Part shown: positions 31,541 through 32,762 of the stretch, piece after piece
Layout: each line of letters begins with the position of its first letter
How positions within the stretch are numbered: the first letter of the stretch is position 1
DNA from: Candidatus Aenigmatarchaeota archaeon
GTDB lineage: Archaea > Aenigmatarchaeota > Aenigmatarchaeia > GW2011-AR5 > JACRMX01
DNA: 32,762 nt
Reading direction: 5' to 3'
NCBI GenBank assembly: GCA_018304635.1
Contig: JAGVVW010000008.1
Location: 1 to 32,762, forward strand
The notes under the pieces: model-generated
What the model saw: the letters and a program-made list of their open reading frames with translations, nothing else
The model's database searches: none
Told to the model about the DNA's origin: nothing
Position numbers and translations under genes: made by a program

Positions 31541-31783
31541 ATGACAACTTTTATTCTAGGGCAAACACTTATTTTCTGGAGTGGCATTTTAGCCGGAGTA
31601 TTTTTTATTTTTCTAATGTTTACTTGCTCATTTAATTTAGGTTGTATGAATGGCATATGTTCTGATGAAAAAAGAAGAAAATTATTTGGCTTACATAAAT
31701 ATTTCGTTTGGTCAACTATTATTACTGTGTCTATCCATATAATTTTAGCATTTTTATCATCAATTTTTCATATATGGTTATAA
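31541..31783 (+). CDS. Two-helix membrane protein, paralogue of the 4436 gene
   Basis: 80 residues from ATG 31541, supported by GGAGTGA just upstream; a GTG at 31532 overlaps the previous stop. Helices lie at about 5-28 and 54-77. Residues shared with the protein at 4436-4675 include ILG, FW at 12-13, FFI...TC29 and HKY...IHIIL with H52 and H66. This copy has extra Cys in the loop (C35, C40). The conserved Cys and His pair suggest a redox or metal/haem role, but that is inference. It is translationally close to the exported Cys-motif gene. Confidence 0.65.
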   Translation: MTTFILGQTLIFWSGILAGVFFIFLMFTCSFNLGCMNGICSDEKRRKLFGLHKYFVWSTIITVSIHIILAFLSSIFHIWL

Positions 31784-31848
31784 TGTCATTGTACCATCAG
31801 CATGTCGCAGGTCTATGAAAAACACTATTTATTTTTCACCCTTTAATT

Positions 31849-32406
31849 TTATTTTACACTTATATCTGAAATAAAATTTTCGATTCTTTCTTTATCATAA
31901 CTATCCAATATTTCTATTTTCCCATGTCTTGTCAAAACAATCTTTGCATTCATATTTGGAAATGGTGCAATATAAACAAAAGTATATTTTTCAGCAAATG
32001 CTTCCAGATTTTCAATTAAACCATCTTCACAGTTATAATCTTCACAATTATAATTTATGACAACTCCGGGAGGACCATATCCATCTGCATGTTCAAGCAT
32101 ATGTTTCTGTATCTCTATTGGCATTGGTTCTTTGAGTATATGCGATGAGGGGTTTGCTTCAATGTGTCCCTGTATGTCTGTGGGTGGTAAAGTTTTGGTG
32201 CTGGAAGTGAGGAAATAGACACTACCAGCAAAAAGAACTGTGATAACAATGAAAATCGACCAATTTCTTATTTTTCTTTTCTGTCTCTCATTCAATTGAA
32301 ATCTAAGCTTTTTTACTTCTTCGGTGTGTTTTGCTTGTGTATGCTGATATAATGCTTCCTTTGAACCAAATTCTCTCTCACATTTGGTGCAAACAAATTT
32401 ATCCAT
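31849..32406 (-). CDS. C2H2 zinc-finger membrane protein with DUF3105-like domain
   Basis: 185 residues from ATG 32406 (AAGGGAT 6 nt upstream); the frame continues to 32493 and would add a CxxC segment. A C2H2 finger is at about 5-27 (FVCTKCEREFGSKEALYQHTQAKH), then a basic linker and one membrane helix (about 50-67). The outer domain resembles DUF3105: LPPTDIQGH, EPMPIEIQKHMLEHADG, GVVINYNCEDYNCED, FVYIAPFPNMNAKIVLTRHGK. The finger would face the cytoplasm and the His/Cys-rich domain the outside. Function is unknown. The combination of finger, helix and DUF3105 is typical of small archaeal genomes in my experience of such families. Confidence 0.7.
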   Translation of the reverse strand: MDKFVCTKCEREFGSKEALYQHTQAKHTEEVKKLRFQLNERQKRKIRNWSIFIVITVLFAGSVYFLTSSTKTLPPTDIQGHIEANPSSHILKEPMPIEIQKHMLEHADGYGPPGVVINYNCEDYNCEDGLIENLEAFAEKYTFVYIAPFPNMNAKIVLTRHGKIEILDSYDKERIENFISDISVK

Positions 32407-32493
32407 TTTATTATCCCTTCCCGTTCGCATATTATAGCATTTGGAACATTTCATTAGAAACTTAACTTCGCCACTTTTATAGGTTTCTTTCAA

Positions 32494-32712
32494 TTTGGCT
32501 GTGGGACAAAACCTCTAAAATTCTAATTCAATAACATGATATTATGCCAAACACCTTTGCATAACAATGCAGTATCAATTCTTTCATCTTTCTTCTGCCA
32601 CACTTTCCATCTGCATGCTCGATGCTTCTTTGATTCTCATAGCAAGAGACGCTTCATAAATCAAAAAGGCATAACTGGCGGAAAACTATTTTTAAAAGAC
32701 GGTGAGATTTCA
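32494..32712. other. Short non-coding stretch at the right edge
   Basis: On the minus strand a startless frame (YEASLAMRIKEASSMQMESVAEER, then stop) spans about 32587-32660 and may be a gene tail. Nothing else is recognised. Confidence 0.25.
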
Positions 32713-32762
32713 ATGGTATATGAAAAAAGAATCACTGCATATGGAAATGGAGCAAAAATAGA
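32713..32762 (+). CDS. 5' end of a DUF2080-like small gene, cut by window edge
   Basis: The frame MVYEKRITAYGNGAKI runs off the window. The ATG has GGTGA 7 nt upstream. The KRIT-x-YGNGA pattern is like the start of archaeal DUF2080 (AbrB-like, often transposase-associated) proteins. With only 16 residues visible the assignment is tentative. Confidence 0.4.
   Translation, partial: MVYEKRITAYGNGAKI

Overview
The window is AT-rich archaeal DNA. It carries an archaeal-type release factor aRF1, archaeal-type ProRS, a CDC48/VAT AAA ATPase, an XPD-like Fe-S helicase, a HerA-family ATPase, archaeal FtsZ and a class III (archaellin-type) pilin. Many genes are preceded by a TATA box 24-31 nt before the start codon (apparently leaderless mRNAs); others have GGTGA/GGAGG Shine-Dalgarno sites. 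Small compact genes, C2H2-DUF3105 and Cys-repeat proteins and heavily interrupted tRNA genes resemble DPANN or Altiarchaeota-type archaea, but I cannot fix the lineage.

Layout. 1-760: dispersed palindromic repeat, fragmentary small ORFs and a 5'-lacking tRNA-Leu(UAA)-like sequence interrupted in its T-loop. 761-2290: transglutaminase-like gene and a decayed IS1634-type transposase. 2288-10135: translation block (cytidylate kinase, CysRS, ValRS, aRF1, ProRS) with a small two-helix membrane protein. 10162-16686: DUF202 protein, uncharacterised small genes, HxlR and duplicated Lrp-type regulators, HerA-like ATPase, AbrB/PIN toxin-antitoxin pair, methyltransferase. 16689-19970: triple repeat copy, pilin, rhomboid protease, an array of perfect hairpins, FtsZ. 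20025-23093: NAD kinase and a secreted or anchored Asp-box beta-propeller.

23127-23445 is a tRNA-Ala(GGC) gene interrupted by two introns. It is the most interesting object here, because its anticodon-loop intron belongs to the same family as intergenic repeats seen at four other places in the window (window start, 11001, 16689 and 23446). 23796-30047: an uncharacterised gene with a structured control region, CDC48, an altered inositol-monophosphatase-family protein, a glutaminase-like protein lacking its catalytic Cys and His, and the XPD-like helicase. 30052-32762: a broken DUF4143 ATPase, a small basic protein, a Cys-motif secreted peptide paired with a second copy of the two-helix membrane protein, a zinc-finger/DUF3105 membrane protein, and the start of a DUF2080-like gene at the right edge.

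Most genes are single-gene units or pairs, and strand changes are frequent. Clear couplings are cysS-cmk, the VapBC-like pair (ATGA overlap), rhomboid-pilin, and the Cys-peptide/membrane-protein pair. The novelty lies in the repeat/intron family, several palindromic control regions and two enzyme homologues that look catalytically altered.
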